This document shows positions 1-10,500 of a DNA stretch of 14,613 nucleotides, piece after piece. The notes beneath the pieces are model-generated. The model saw only the letters and a list, made by a program, of their open reading frames with translations, was not told the origin of the DNA and searched no databases. How positions within the stretch are numbered: position 1 is the first letter of the stretch; the number at the start of each line of letters is the position of its first letter. The translations under genes and the position numbers were made by a program. The DNA comes from Psilocybe azurescens (taxonomy: Eukaryota; Basidiomycota; Agaricomycetes; Agaricales; Agrocybaceae): contig JAJIRX010000141.1 in NCBI GenBank assembly GCA_023853785.1, forward strand, positions 1 to 14,613, written 5' to 3'.

Positions 1-3000
1 ATTCAGCGCCTGAAAGAGTGGCGTTCCAGATTTTCCAGGGGCCGTTCCCTGGTGGTGAGGAAGTAGTGGTGGAATCCCGGGCTGGCATTAGGGCCTGCTG
101 GAATGCCTCTAAATGATGGTCATTCCCTCCATCACGGTAGGAGGATGAGCCTGAGTGAGTCCCCGCGGTACGCACACAGGCAGCGGCCTGTGATGGCCAG
201 CCAGATGGCCCATATCAACCAAATGCAAATTTTGGACCAGGATATATCACCTCTTACGAGCCCGTGGCTTGGTGCCCATCCTACAAGCAGTGCTAACCCC
301 AATTCTCATGGCGCCGCATCCACTTCGCCATCAAACGGGAGTGCGGGTAATATCAACGCCAACCCAAATGCTACCCCGAGCAGAGCAGGAGCACCCACCG
401 ATCGTCAGTTTCTGCGAGTGTGACATCTTCGGGCTCCATTTGAAACCGGGGGCGCAGGAGTAAACGAACAGCGTCGAGCAGTGGGGATGAGGGAGGAGGT
501 GGCAGTGGGCGTTCGAGGAAGAAGCAGAGTCCGGCGATTAGACCAACGCTTGGATTGAGCATGAGCGCGGTTGTGCCTACCGGAATGAAGGGTGAGGGAT
601 CAGGTTCTGATATAAGTGGGAGAGGAGAGAGGGAGAGGGATCTGCATCGCCTTTTGGAGGAAAAGTGCTGGTGGGAAGGAGGCGGAGAAGGAGAGCAGCA
701 AAGGAGGCGCGGAGAAGGATAGGGAATTGACCCTACATTCGTCGTCGTCCTCTGCGAGGTCGGGATCTGGATCCGTTTCTCCTGCTCCTGATCTCTCTGG
801 GCCTGAGTACAGAGCTCGGAGCTCGGAGAATGTGAATGCAAATGCGTCGAGCTCGATGTCCGCTACGCCTACGACCAGTGGTGCGAACAACACCAATAGC
901 ACTTCTAACAGTGGCAGTAACATTGTCAGCAACAGCAACACCCTCAGGTCATATCGTGGCTCGCGATCGACAAACTCGACGCCTTTGTTAAGATCTACCC
1001 CGACAAGTTTGGTCATGACAGCGACTTCGGCCGCTTCGATGTCGGGGAATAGTGCGAAAAACAAATCAAGATCGGAGAGTGGGGGCCGGAGTGGCTTGAG
1101 CGGTGGTGGGGTGGAGGGGCGTGCAAGGCCAGGGTGTACAAGACACCCCGTCCCCTGTTGATCTGAACAATGACGATGAATCTGTCGGAGGAGGATCGGG
1201 AGGAGTGGACAGGTCAATGCCGCCGCCGCGGTTACCTGCATCTGTTGGTCGCGGTGGCAGCAATGGCGGTGGTGGCGGGATGGAGGTGGATGCAAACGTA
1301 GGTGGTATGGGCATGGACTTGGGGATGAGCGTGGATGGGATGATGGGGCTGAACGGGATGAGATGATCGGGGCGAGGAGAATCTGGGGATGAACTTTGGA
1401 GAGATGATGAATTCCAATGTTGGGAATCATGACCATGATATTGGGAGGATCGATGGAATGGGAATGAACATGGGTGTGGGGATGGGTATGGGCGTCGGTA
1501 TGGGTATGGCAGGCATGGACATGAACATGAACAATATGGGTGGGATGGAAGGGATGGGTATGGGCATGGGCATGGGAGGGATGAACATGGATATGGATAT
1601 GGGCATGGGCGGGATGTCGATGGATGTCAATGGTATGGGTATCAATTCGTTTGGGAGCATGGATATGATGGATATGGGGTCCGGTATGGACTTTGCAAAT
1701 GCGTCCCAGCAGCAGCAGGAAAGCCAAGACCAAGACCAAAACTCGAATCAGCATATGCAACCACCGCCTCCACCGCAGCAGCAGCAGCAGCATCACGGAT
1801 CCCAGAATCGTGGTGCTTCTGGTTCGTTCTCCACGTCGTCGGGTACGGGGTCGGGGTCATCTCAGCAGAGCCATCAGCAACAGGGACCACATTCACAGCA
1901 GCAGCAGCAGCAGCAACCGCTGGTGCCGGTTACTCCGGCGAGTATCATGAACCTCGGAAGACTGGGCATCAACAACGCTCCAGGCGGGAGTGGGAGGCTG
2001 GGATCTGCATCCGCGTCTGCGTCTGCATCGCTCAATTCTAATAATGCGAGCGGCGGTGCGGGTGCGGGCTCGGGTACTACAGCTTCGGCTGTGGGTAGGC
2101 AAGCGAAAACTACCAAGAAGGATGTTGCTACTTCTAGTGGCAAAAGCGCTTCTGGAACTGGTGCTGCGAGCACGTCTTCTCTTGGTGGCGGGACGACGAC
2201 TACGCGGAGCGGGAGAGTGTCGACGCGGAGGGATGGGTATAGGCGGTATGGTCAGCCCTAGTCTGAAGCCTCTGTTGCCTGGTATGTATGATTATACTCT
2301 GTTGTATACGGCATTAATCTCCTTTCTCAGCGGGTTCTATGACACCGAATATGGACCCAACCCTACCTTCGCCTATGACAGCTTCTGCGCCAAACACGCC
2401 ACACACGTTGCCCATCTCCACTAACGCGTCTGGTTCTTCTGGCGTTGGATCGTCGTCTGCAGGCCCACCCATGCAGGTGCGTAAAACCTCGCACAAGGCA
2501 GCCGAGCAGAAACGGCGCGACTCGCTCAAAACCACATTCGACGATCTGCGCAAGCTGCTCCCGCCCATTGCGCTGCCGAGCGACGCGGACACTGGGGACG
2601 CGAGCTCGATGCTCACGTCGCCGCTGTTCAACCCTACGACGCCACTGCTGCCTGGTGCGCTGCCGCCGCGTGGGCCGCCCAAAGCCGGTGGGGAAGGCCC
2701 GAATAAAGGGGTGAGCAAGTTGCAGCTGTTGATTTGTGGGAATGAGTATATTAGGTTGCTTGAAAGCGCGGGTGGAGAGGCGGGATGATGAGATTGGTAG
2801 GTTGAGAAGGGAGGTTGGGAGGTTGAGGATGGTTGTTGAGGAAGGTGGTGGTGTCAGTGGTAGTGGTTTGGATGCAGGAGAGGAGAAGATGCATTGGATC
2901 TGGAGAAAGATATTGATGCTGTTGAAAAGAGCGCTATGGGCGCCCATGCCAAAAGCGGTACCAACGAAGGAGCTGGAGACGACGTGATGGATGAAGGAGA

Positions 3001-3019
3001 TGATGAAGGAGACGATTAA
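1..3019 (+). CDS. bHLH-leucine zipper transcription factor, 5' end outside window, reading frame broken
   Basis: This encodes a nuclear DNA-binding regulator. From 2480 the protein has a basic region with the core SHKAAEQKRRDSL. Its His, Glu and Arg spacing is that of bHLH proteins that read CACGTG. Helix 1 (FDDLRKLLPP) follows, then a long Pro/Gly-rich loop, helix 2 (about 2711-2765) and a charged leucine zipper (about 2766-2850). The acidic tail ends at TAA 3017-3019. Upstream lie Ser/Thr-, Gly/Met- and Gln-rich segments, plausibly activation regions. The frame changes near 100, 380, 660, 1110, 1362, 2225, 2765 and 2888, with an in-frame TGA at 441-443. Only the intron at 2282-2330 is a clear splice. 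The 5' end is not in the window and the first 110 bases are uncertain. The family resembles fungal NUC-1/PHO4- or Ino4-like bHLH proteins, but I cannot assign an orthologue. It could be a pseudogene or an indel-rich assembly of a working gene. Confidence 0.8.
1458..1690 (+). repeat. Gly/Met-rich coding repeat (GGNATGGG-like units)
   Basis: Degenerate GGNATGGG and GACATGAACATG units encode a long run of alternating Gly-Met, Asp-Met and Asn-Met residues in frame 3. It lies in the N-terminal half of the bHLH protein. The antisense reading gives an artificial His-rich open frame. Such a repeat is prone to slippage. Confidence 0.85.
1706..1915 (+). repeat. CAG-rich tracts encoding polyglutamine
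   Basis: Clusters of CAG codons at about 1708-1720, 1774-1791 and 1897-1915 encode Gln runs of about 3 to 7 residues. Ser/Gly- and Pro-rich sequence separates them. Gln-rich stretches are common in transcription activation regions; the role here is inferred. Confidence 0.8.
2282..2330 (+). other. spliceosomal intron of the bHLH gene
   Basis: The donor GTATGT and the acceptor TTTCTCAG flank 49 nt. Splicing joins a frame ending SPSLKPLLP to one continuing AGSMTPN, which leads without a break into the bHLH domain. Both the length and the signals are typical of basidiomycete introns. This is the only frame change in the gene that splicing explains well. Confidence 0.8.
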
Positions 3020-3524
3020 ATTAACGAACATGATGTTTATGCTTCTCTCTTCCTTCTTCTAGGGTTTTTGGATATGTAGAATCTTCATTAGTGGCCTTAG
3101 CTCAAACTGTATACCCTTTGAAACCCACATTAGCTGTACTCGCATCCTATTGCTAATGTATATGTACTGAATAATCTACTCTCAAAATATAACAATGTTG
3201 TATGTATTGTCCTACCAAAATTTCAGGTCTGACTTTGGGTTAGCTTTCCTTGCCCTTGACAGTATTGATGAACATATACACATGGAGGAGCCTGAAAAAG
3301 ATGGGACTCACATAAATCACACCTGGAATTTGAGGTACATATAATATACATTTAAAGTTACAAGTAAAAATAAGTATTGATTATATCCGGACAATGAGAA
3401 TCAGTCGGAGGAGTTGCTCGACTATTCCAGCAACACCTAAAGATGGTTTCTATTGCACGTTGGATGTCGATACATCATGCCTGCCAAAAGTCTAAACACG
3501 ACAGAGCTTGGTCAAGCAGACAAT
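3020..3524. other. gap between two convergent genes
   Basis: The stop codons of the bHLH gene (+) and of the first Zn2Cys6 gene (-) face each other across about 505 bases of AT-rich sequence. It should contain both 3' untranslated regions. Several AATAAT/AATATA-like words occur at about 3170-3190 and 3340-3375, but none is a clear polyadenylation signal. I see no gene here. Confidence 0.6.
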
Positions 3525-6500
3525 TTATGATTGACTCATGCTGGCGAGATAGGCGTCCCACTCCTGCGTTGGCGGCCTGTGGGTTGCTCATATAAGCATG
3601 TTTTAGGTAGACACAATATAGAATAACAATATACTTGCCATTGGGACCCATGAGAATACCCATGCCATAGTCCAAATACACTGTTTTCTGGATTAAACAA
3701 TGGCACGGTAGTATCACTCGATGTTGTGCCTGAAGTTGGAAACATATTCCCATATCCATTTATGCCGCAAATTTCTTGGATGCCCTCTGCGGCATTTCCT
3801 GGAAGATAGCCCATCTCTGAAAGTAGTAATTGCAGATCCCGGTCCATTATTGGTAAAGTATTCCCAGCGTCAAATATTGACGAGTTATTGTTGATAAAAG
3901 GTTCAGGCTCTTGTTCAAAGCTCTCTGCCATTCGGATAGGTGGATGGGATAAATTATCTGTATCATGAGTATCACGTCTGCGTTTATTCTGCGTCGGCTG
4001 ATATTCAGTCATAGAGCCTGCTTCGTTCAACATGTCACTGCCGGACCAGGCGGAAGATTAACGGCAATAAGGTGGGTAGGTTTCGGAGAAGACGTTACCA
4101 TAATCTACCAGCAGTATGCCACCTATATAGTTCTCAGATAATTGTTGAATAATAATACAGAAACATGCTAACCTTTTTTCGCTTCCCTTCAAAATATTAG
4201 CACATCTATGAAGATTTTCAGTATCTTCAGGATTGCCAATGTAACCGAGGGAGGGCCCGCCCCAAAGACCAAGAATTATCACGACGCCCGCAGTAAATGC
4301 TGAAACCTACCAAGCAGCCAACAAATGTTTAATCAAAGTAGCTGGGAAAATGTGTATGGACGCACCAGTGTACATGGTAAGATGCGAAGACCTCTCGTAA
4401 AGCCTGCCTCGAGAATACGAGCGCATGATCGAGCAGCGTTTGCACACATAGCAAGGGAAGAAAACATTAGAGGTGACTTTCTCAACAGGGAGGGACGGTG
4501 GATCTGCATTTGTACATAGAAATACATAGAGTGAAGGTTGACGGTTTGATGAAAGAGATTCGAATCTTGTCTTTCGGGGTCCCATTGTACTGAATGTCTT
4601 GTGTCAGTTAAAACTACAACTTACCATGTTGCACACGCACAATAATCAGGAAGAGAGTTCTTCCATTTGTTCATCGACGAGTCTAGCTCCGCAATCATTT
4701 TTCCTCCCATTCATGTCCGACAAAGCGAGGGAGGAACTTCGATTTCTTTTCGGCGTAAAGTGTCTTTAGCGCATATCCCATAATCTCGCAAATCTTAATG
4801 AAGTGGACGAATGCAGTCACCGAGCAAGGCTTTCCGTCTGGTTGTTGGAACGCTGCCTCAGCGTCCCAATATTCATCGTCGCATTCAATAGGGTACTCCA
4901 CGTCAATCCTACGAAGATAAGAGTTCAGGGAGAGTGTTGTATGGGGACACGAATACGTACGTCTCGTCTGGAAACCCAAGCGGTCGACCAAAGAATGCAC
5001 TACCAACGCGATCGAGGCAAATAAGTCCCCTAAGTTAATGACTTGTTAGAGTGATTTACGCATACATCACATGGTGATAAAAATAGCGCCGCACCAAAAG
5101 GCACGTTTCTGGAGCTCGTTTTCGGCTGATGGGCTCTGACTTGATCCATGGCGACGATGGGCTCCTTTCTCCACAGCAAACCTGAGCCCTATGCCTACAA
5201 GAATCCAACCTGAATGTGGGATAGCTGTTCCCAGAAGGTATATCGGAGCGAGCTGTATCAAAATTCGATTGTACGGTCAGAACATAATTATATACGACTA
5301 CAAATAACGCACTTACGCAGTAATATTGTAGATCGTAAATTGTTGTCGTATAAAGCATCATTCTTCTATGTATCGGAACTTGAGAGAAGTACTGCCAACC
5401 AGCTGACAGGCCAGAGTCATCGTCCGGAACCGATACGCGAGGATCCTGCGAGTATCTGGCTCCAATGGCGCAAACCAAGAGAACGATCATCCCAAAAGAC
5501 GGGTCCCATTTGTGTCGTCCTATCGACAATAGCTCCATAAACGATGGATGATGTAAGATGGGAATCAGACTGTTGGTCTTCTCGAAGTAGAGGGCCACTA
5601 AGCTTTGAAGAAGATCGTCGTCAGGAAAAACATAACATGTTTCTGACGACGTTACGAAGCGCCATTTCCCACTGCGGGTTTTTCGTTACGTATATCATGA
5701 AATACGACGTCTAGAGAACATACTGGTCGAACGTCCCAATAGATATGTCTCCTATATTTCCTCGGGTCAGGCCCTGTAAAGGTCTCCCCAGTAATTTGAC
5801 TCCTTATAGTCGCGACGTGTTTCAGAAACATGAATGCGCTATTTACGATGGTCAGAAGACCCCATGTGAGGAAAATTGAAATAACATGCCTAGCTTGCCC
5901 AAAGTATCGATTGGCTGTGGCACGGGTATTAAGCCTTTTAGATCCTCAGCCAGGGCGATATGAGAAAGATCTTCAGGCTCTGACTCGTCTGAGCATTCCG
6001 AAGGAGTGGAAGTTGTATCGACTCCCGCTGGAAAGGTGGATTGCTGGATGAGGGGCTTCGAGCTTGTAGGTTGGAAGTGCTCATTGACTTGATACTCATC
6101 GAAGGGCGGTACTGTACTGATTAAACGGTCAATGTCAATGTCCTCTCCTGGATGCATCTGGAGTAGATCTATATCAATACCAAGATCATTGAAACTCATC
6201 AGAGGTTCGTTCATTACCTTCAGAATGTAGCCCTCCAATTTTTTAATTCTTGTTTCCAGACATCTTATGTAGCTAAAAGAGATGTTAGCCCTTGTATCCG
6301 CAGAAACCTGTGAGGGAAATTACGCTGAGCCTCCTTGTTGCATTTCTTTCTTCTGTGTGGACAGATTGGTGTGAGCTTCTCCCACTATACTGGATACATT
6401 GGTACATTACCTTGCGATGATTTGGTAAATCATGAGTGCATCTAAGGTTGGCGACTATGCAATTCGTACAAACGTTCCCCGGCATTGCCGCGCTATCACC

Positions 6501-6753
6501 TGCAGAGAACGTCATTCGATAAGATTAGGTCTTTCCTGACCCAAGTCGATAGCTTACATTTAGCTGAAGAGATAAAGTGCGACAGAGAAGTTGACGTAGA
6601 AATAAGTTAACTGCAGTCAGCTGTTATCGGAACTCGCCTACTCTTCTTCAGTCGACATTTGTCGCAAGCCCCTCTTAGACGTCTCCGTTTTTCTTTCTGG
6701 GCATCTTGAGGTACCACTGTTCCTGACTCAGATGGGATCTTGCGAGAAGGCAT
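3525..6753 (-). CDS. Zn(II)2Cys6 transcription factor, paralogue 1 (16 exons, three frame breaks)
   Basis: This is a fungal nuclear regulator. Exons on the minus strand are 6753-6642, 6563-6558, 6499-6411, 6352-6324, 6272-6218, 6157-5890, 5838-5724, 5671-5317, 5252-5095, 5029-4961, 4908-4641, 4589-4366, 4306-4173, 4122-4099, 4037-3635 and 3563-3525. ATG 6753 puts 26 basic-rich residues before RRRLRGACDKCRLKK. Cluster spacing is C-x2-C-x6-C-x9-C-x2-C-x6-C once the microexon is included. A short coiled coil (LETRIKKLEGYI) follows, then an acidic linker. The fungal-specific TF domain has YFEKTNSLIPILHHPSF, WDPSFGM, LDRVGSAFFGRP and ECDDEYW. The C-terminus is EWDAYLASMSQS. Single-base breaks lie near 5938 (missing A), 5660 (extra C) and 4700 (missing A). 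Corrected, about 782 residues. The intron at 5889-5839 has a GC donor. The target pathway is unknown. Confidence 0.85.
6558..6563 (-). other. 6-nt microexon CTAAAT carrying part of the zinc-cluster codons
   Basis: The sequence reads TCTTCAG, then CTAAAT, then GTAAGC. Exon 1 ends in phase 1 (AAGAAGA at 6642) and exon 3 begins GTGATAGC at 6499. Joining all three gives Thr-Lys-Cys-Asp at the junction and completes CDKCRLKKTKC. Direct joining of exons 1 and 3 gives Ser-Asp and loses the third cysteine. The flanking introns are 78 and 58 nt. Confidence 0.85.
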
Positions 6754-7581
6754 CTAAAGTAGAGCGTTCAGCAGTTTCAGGTGAAGTGCCCTGACGAAGT
6801 ATAGGGAAGATGGTTGAGGATAGAAAAGTTATCGTGCGAAATCACTTTTTATCAAGTAGAAGAATTGAGTAACGTAGCACCCAAGCCAATCCCACCGCGT
6901 GAGTACCCAAAATCCATGATGCCCGTTAAGAATCTGGAGATCGCGTGGGCCCGAGGTTATGGCTATGTTTAAGCTCATACAACACAAGTCGAGCTATGCT
7001 GCTACAGACCACTGAGTTTGAATAATACATCGTGATGCAATCAAAATCTTTCGGACATTTTTATGACTATTTATGAATTCCGCCTTCGATCCATGAGTGC
7101 CCTTAAGTGCCTCGTTACTACTTAGTCAAGTTGCCATAGGCGCTTGTTATGCGCTCTGTCGGCCTTAATAGAATTTCAAAACACCAAAAACAATCTGCTA
7201 CCTCCATGGCAAGTGTATATCTGCAGCTGGGCAAGGCTGAGAAGATCATAACTGAGCGCTGAACTGTCATGTCCACGTAACACAGCAAGTAGATCTAATT
7301 GGCCAAAAATGGACCGTACATACCTTTGAAGAGTGATGAAAAGTACAGGTGAATCATATATCAACTATGTAACCTTTTGACGCCACGATATACCCTTAGC
7401 ACAGGCATCTACTATCTCCATAATGTCAGAGATTACTGCGTGACTTGACGAACAAACCGTTTCCTAGGGGACTTCTCGTGCACATAGCGTTAGTGCCATT
7501 TTGGTGTTTGATGTCAGCCGCTAAGATTACTATGTCGGCTCAAGATAGGCAGGCAGATAAAGGCTGACTGAGTGAGATTTC
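6754..7581. other. intergenic region between the two Zn2Cys6 paralogues
   Basis: These 828 bases lie between the start of paralogue 1 and the stop of paralogue 2. They should hold the promoter of the first and the 3' end of the second. A 62-codon open frame at 7176-7364 (-) shows no recognisable motif. I see no RNA gene or mobile element and no clear TATA box. Confidence 0.6.
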
Positions 7582-10500
7582 TCAGGTCTGTTGCTGACCC
7601 ATTGTAGCGAGATACGCATCCCATTCCTCAATGCTATGCAATCATAGCGTGATCAGTCAGAGTATATGATGGAGAGGCAAGAGACCAAAGCAAGACATAC
7701 TTGCTAGATGCAGCAACAAGGTCCGACCACATTTCGAACACCTCGGCACCGAGTGAGAATTCGGAAGAAGGTTCGCTGATACTAGAGTACGCGTGTTCAT
7801 TCGTGTTTGTGTTTGCGCAGTTTTGAATGCCTTCCCTAGAATCGCCTGGGATATAACCCATTTCTGCAAGCATTAAGTTTTGAAGATCCCAATTATACGT
7901 TGATTCTTCATCATTGGTGGTAGACATAGACGAAGATGTATCCCTGGTGACGGCCGGCGCCTCGTCTGAGGTCGCTGATGAAGGTAAAGATGGCTGTGCA
8001 GAGAACTCTGCATCGAACAGGTGACGCCGACGTTTGCGGTTGGGCATGGACATGGGAAAGTATTGATTCATTGTGCCAACTTCGTTCAGTATGTCACTAG
8101 GTTGAGCGTGTAAGCACATCATGGGTCTCACTGTCAAAGATAAGAGACTTTACCATAATCGGCCTGCAGGGTGCCATCTACATAAATTTTCAGTAAAGTA
8201 ACCCGCACCTAGGGAACATCTGATTACTACTAACCTTCTCTCGCATTCCTTAAGGACATTGATACACTTGTTGTAGATGTCCTTTTCCTCTTCAGGATTA
8301 CTGACGTAGTCAGTTTCTGCGCATTGACCGCCGAATATGGCGAGTACCATGAGCACACCTGCTGTAAAGGCGGCAATCTGGTTGATCCACGGATCAGCTC
8401 GGTATAATAAAACAACAGATGAAATAAAGGAAAGTCTACAAACCATGGTGTTGGGCAGGACACGAAGACCTCTTGTGGTGCCCGCTTCTAAAATATGAGC
8501 GCATGCTCTTGCAGCATTCGAACACATCGCAAGTGAAGTAAATGTGATAGAAGTTTTCTTTGTTAAGAATTGACGATGCATCTGCATCTGTACGTAGTAG
8601 TAGGTCGCGTGCAGGTTGACTGACTGATGAAAGAAAAGAGCATTTGTTCTTTCAGGATCCCAGTGTACTGCACTCGTTTTATCAGCGTATCAGTGAAACA
8701 GGTGTATAAATAAGATACTTGGCGTACAGTAGTCAGGAGAGCGTCCTTCCATTCGTTCATAGCCGAATCCAATGCTGCGACCATGCGTCCCTCCCAATCA
8801 TTGCCAACGAAGCCAGAAAGAAGCCTCGATTTCTTGTTTGAGTATAAAGTTCTGAGAACAAACCCAAGGATTTCGCAGAGCTTGATCAAACAGACGAAAC
8901 CGGTGATTGAACACGGCTTTCCTGCTGGTTGTTGGAATGCTTGTTCAGGGTCATCTGTTTCCCAATATTCATCGTCGCATTCGATGGGGTACTCCACGTC
9001 GAACCTAGAATCAGATGGACACAAAGAATCAGAATCAAATAGCACTCGAGTTCGGCGATAGTTGTCCTAGTAAACGCACGTTTCATGTGGAAAAGCGCAG
9101 GGACGACCAAGGAATGAGCTACCAATTCGATCAAGACAAACAAGGCCCCTACGGAATATTTTATCAGAAATTTTAGTCTGAGGTTTGAAGCAAAACTGTT
9201 GTACCAAAATGCACGCTTTCGCAGTTCATTTTCAGCAGAACGTGTTTGGTTTTGTCCTTTGCGACGATGCGCTCCTTGTTCCAGTGCGTATCTTAAACCA
9301 ATTCCTAGAACATTCCAAGAGGCCTGAGGCATAGAGGTGCCCAGAAGATATTGTGCAGCAAGCTTATTTGTTTCCGACTGTCAGAATCGTACCACAGAAC
9401 ACAACAAACAAACAAGCTTACACAAAAATATTGCAAATCATAAACGCTCGCCTTAACGAGCATTATCTTCCGATGAACCGGAACCTGACTGAAGTACTTC
9501 CACCCAGACGACAAACCAGAATAGTCATCAGGTTCGTTAACGCGGAGGTCCGAGGAGTATCTAGAGCCAAGTGCACAGACCATGAGAACTACCATTCCAA
9601 ATGAAGGATCCCAGCAGTGCTGTCCATGACACAGCGATTTCATGAAAGTTGGACGATGAAGGATCGGAATGAGACTGTTTGTTTTCTCGAAGTAGAGCTC
9701 CACAAGGTTTATCAGCAAGTCATCCTCGGGATAGACGTAAGGCGCCTCCGACGAATTGACAAAAGATACCTCCCACTGCGGAGATAAACGCAATTTAGCA
9801 GCTCTGAGCAAATGAATACAAGGACATACCGGTCTGGTGTCCCAGTACAGAAGTCTACGGTATCGTTTGGGATCTGGCCCATTTGAGTCGCCAGTGATTG
9901 ACTCCCTTACAATATACACATCTCTGGCAAACATGAATACACTACAGAAAAGCCTTGAATGACGTCTGTATATCCAACAGAAGGTAAGGGAATACCTGGC
10001 TTGTCCAAAGAAACGGTCTGCTATTCCTGAGCTCATAGATAATTTCTTCATATCTTCAGCAAGGGCAAGATGGGCAAGATCTTCTGCTTCAGGAATTTCT
10101 GAATCGTCTGCCGTCATTGCGGAAGAGATTTCTGTGTCCAAAGGAATGGACTTCATACGAGGATGTTGCATATATAAGCAGTTCAGAGTCGCATCGGGCC
10201 TTGGGGAGCCTGAGGCTCGCAGGATCCATCATCAGGACTCACTTCCGCATGTTGGATGTTGGGTTGGACATGTTCGCCGCAACGCATCTAAGAGGGAGGT
10301 TGCGGAATCGGTTTGAGAGATTATTGGAAAACTACCTTCTCAATACATTCCTCCAACTTCTTTATTCTTCCTTCGAGGATCTGAATATAACTGATCAAAT
10401 TTGCAACCATTGAAAGATCAACAAATGATATGACTAATAATAGAACATACGCTGCTTGTTGCATTTCTGTTTTCTATGAATATGACTTAGTATCACTACT

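Noticed and set aside
600..1796. Long minus-strand open frame of 398 codons rich in His and Leu
   Set aside because: It is the antisense of the Gly/Met and Ser-rich repeats of the bHLH gene. The His-Ile and His-Val repeats are what ATG/GGN repeats give on the other strand, and no domain is visible.
1874..2173. Minus-strand open frames with runs of Cys or Leu
   Set aside because: These are the antisense readings of CAG tracts and Ser/Ala codons, not independent genes.
4325..5540. Plus-strand open frames of 64-108 codons inside paralogue 1
   Set aside because: They are shadows of the minus-strand exons and have no recognisable motif.
6499..6642. Five-cysteine zinc cluster made by joining exon 1 directly to exon 3
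   Set aside because: It removes the third cysteine, while the 6-nt exon with proper borders restores standard spacing in both paralogues.
7176..7364. 62-codon minus-strand open frame between the paralogues
   Set aside because: There is no motif, no repeat in the window and no splice pattern linking it to either gene.
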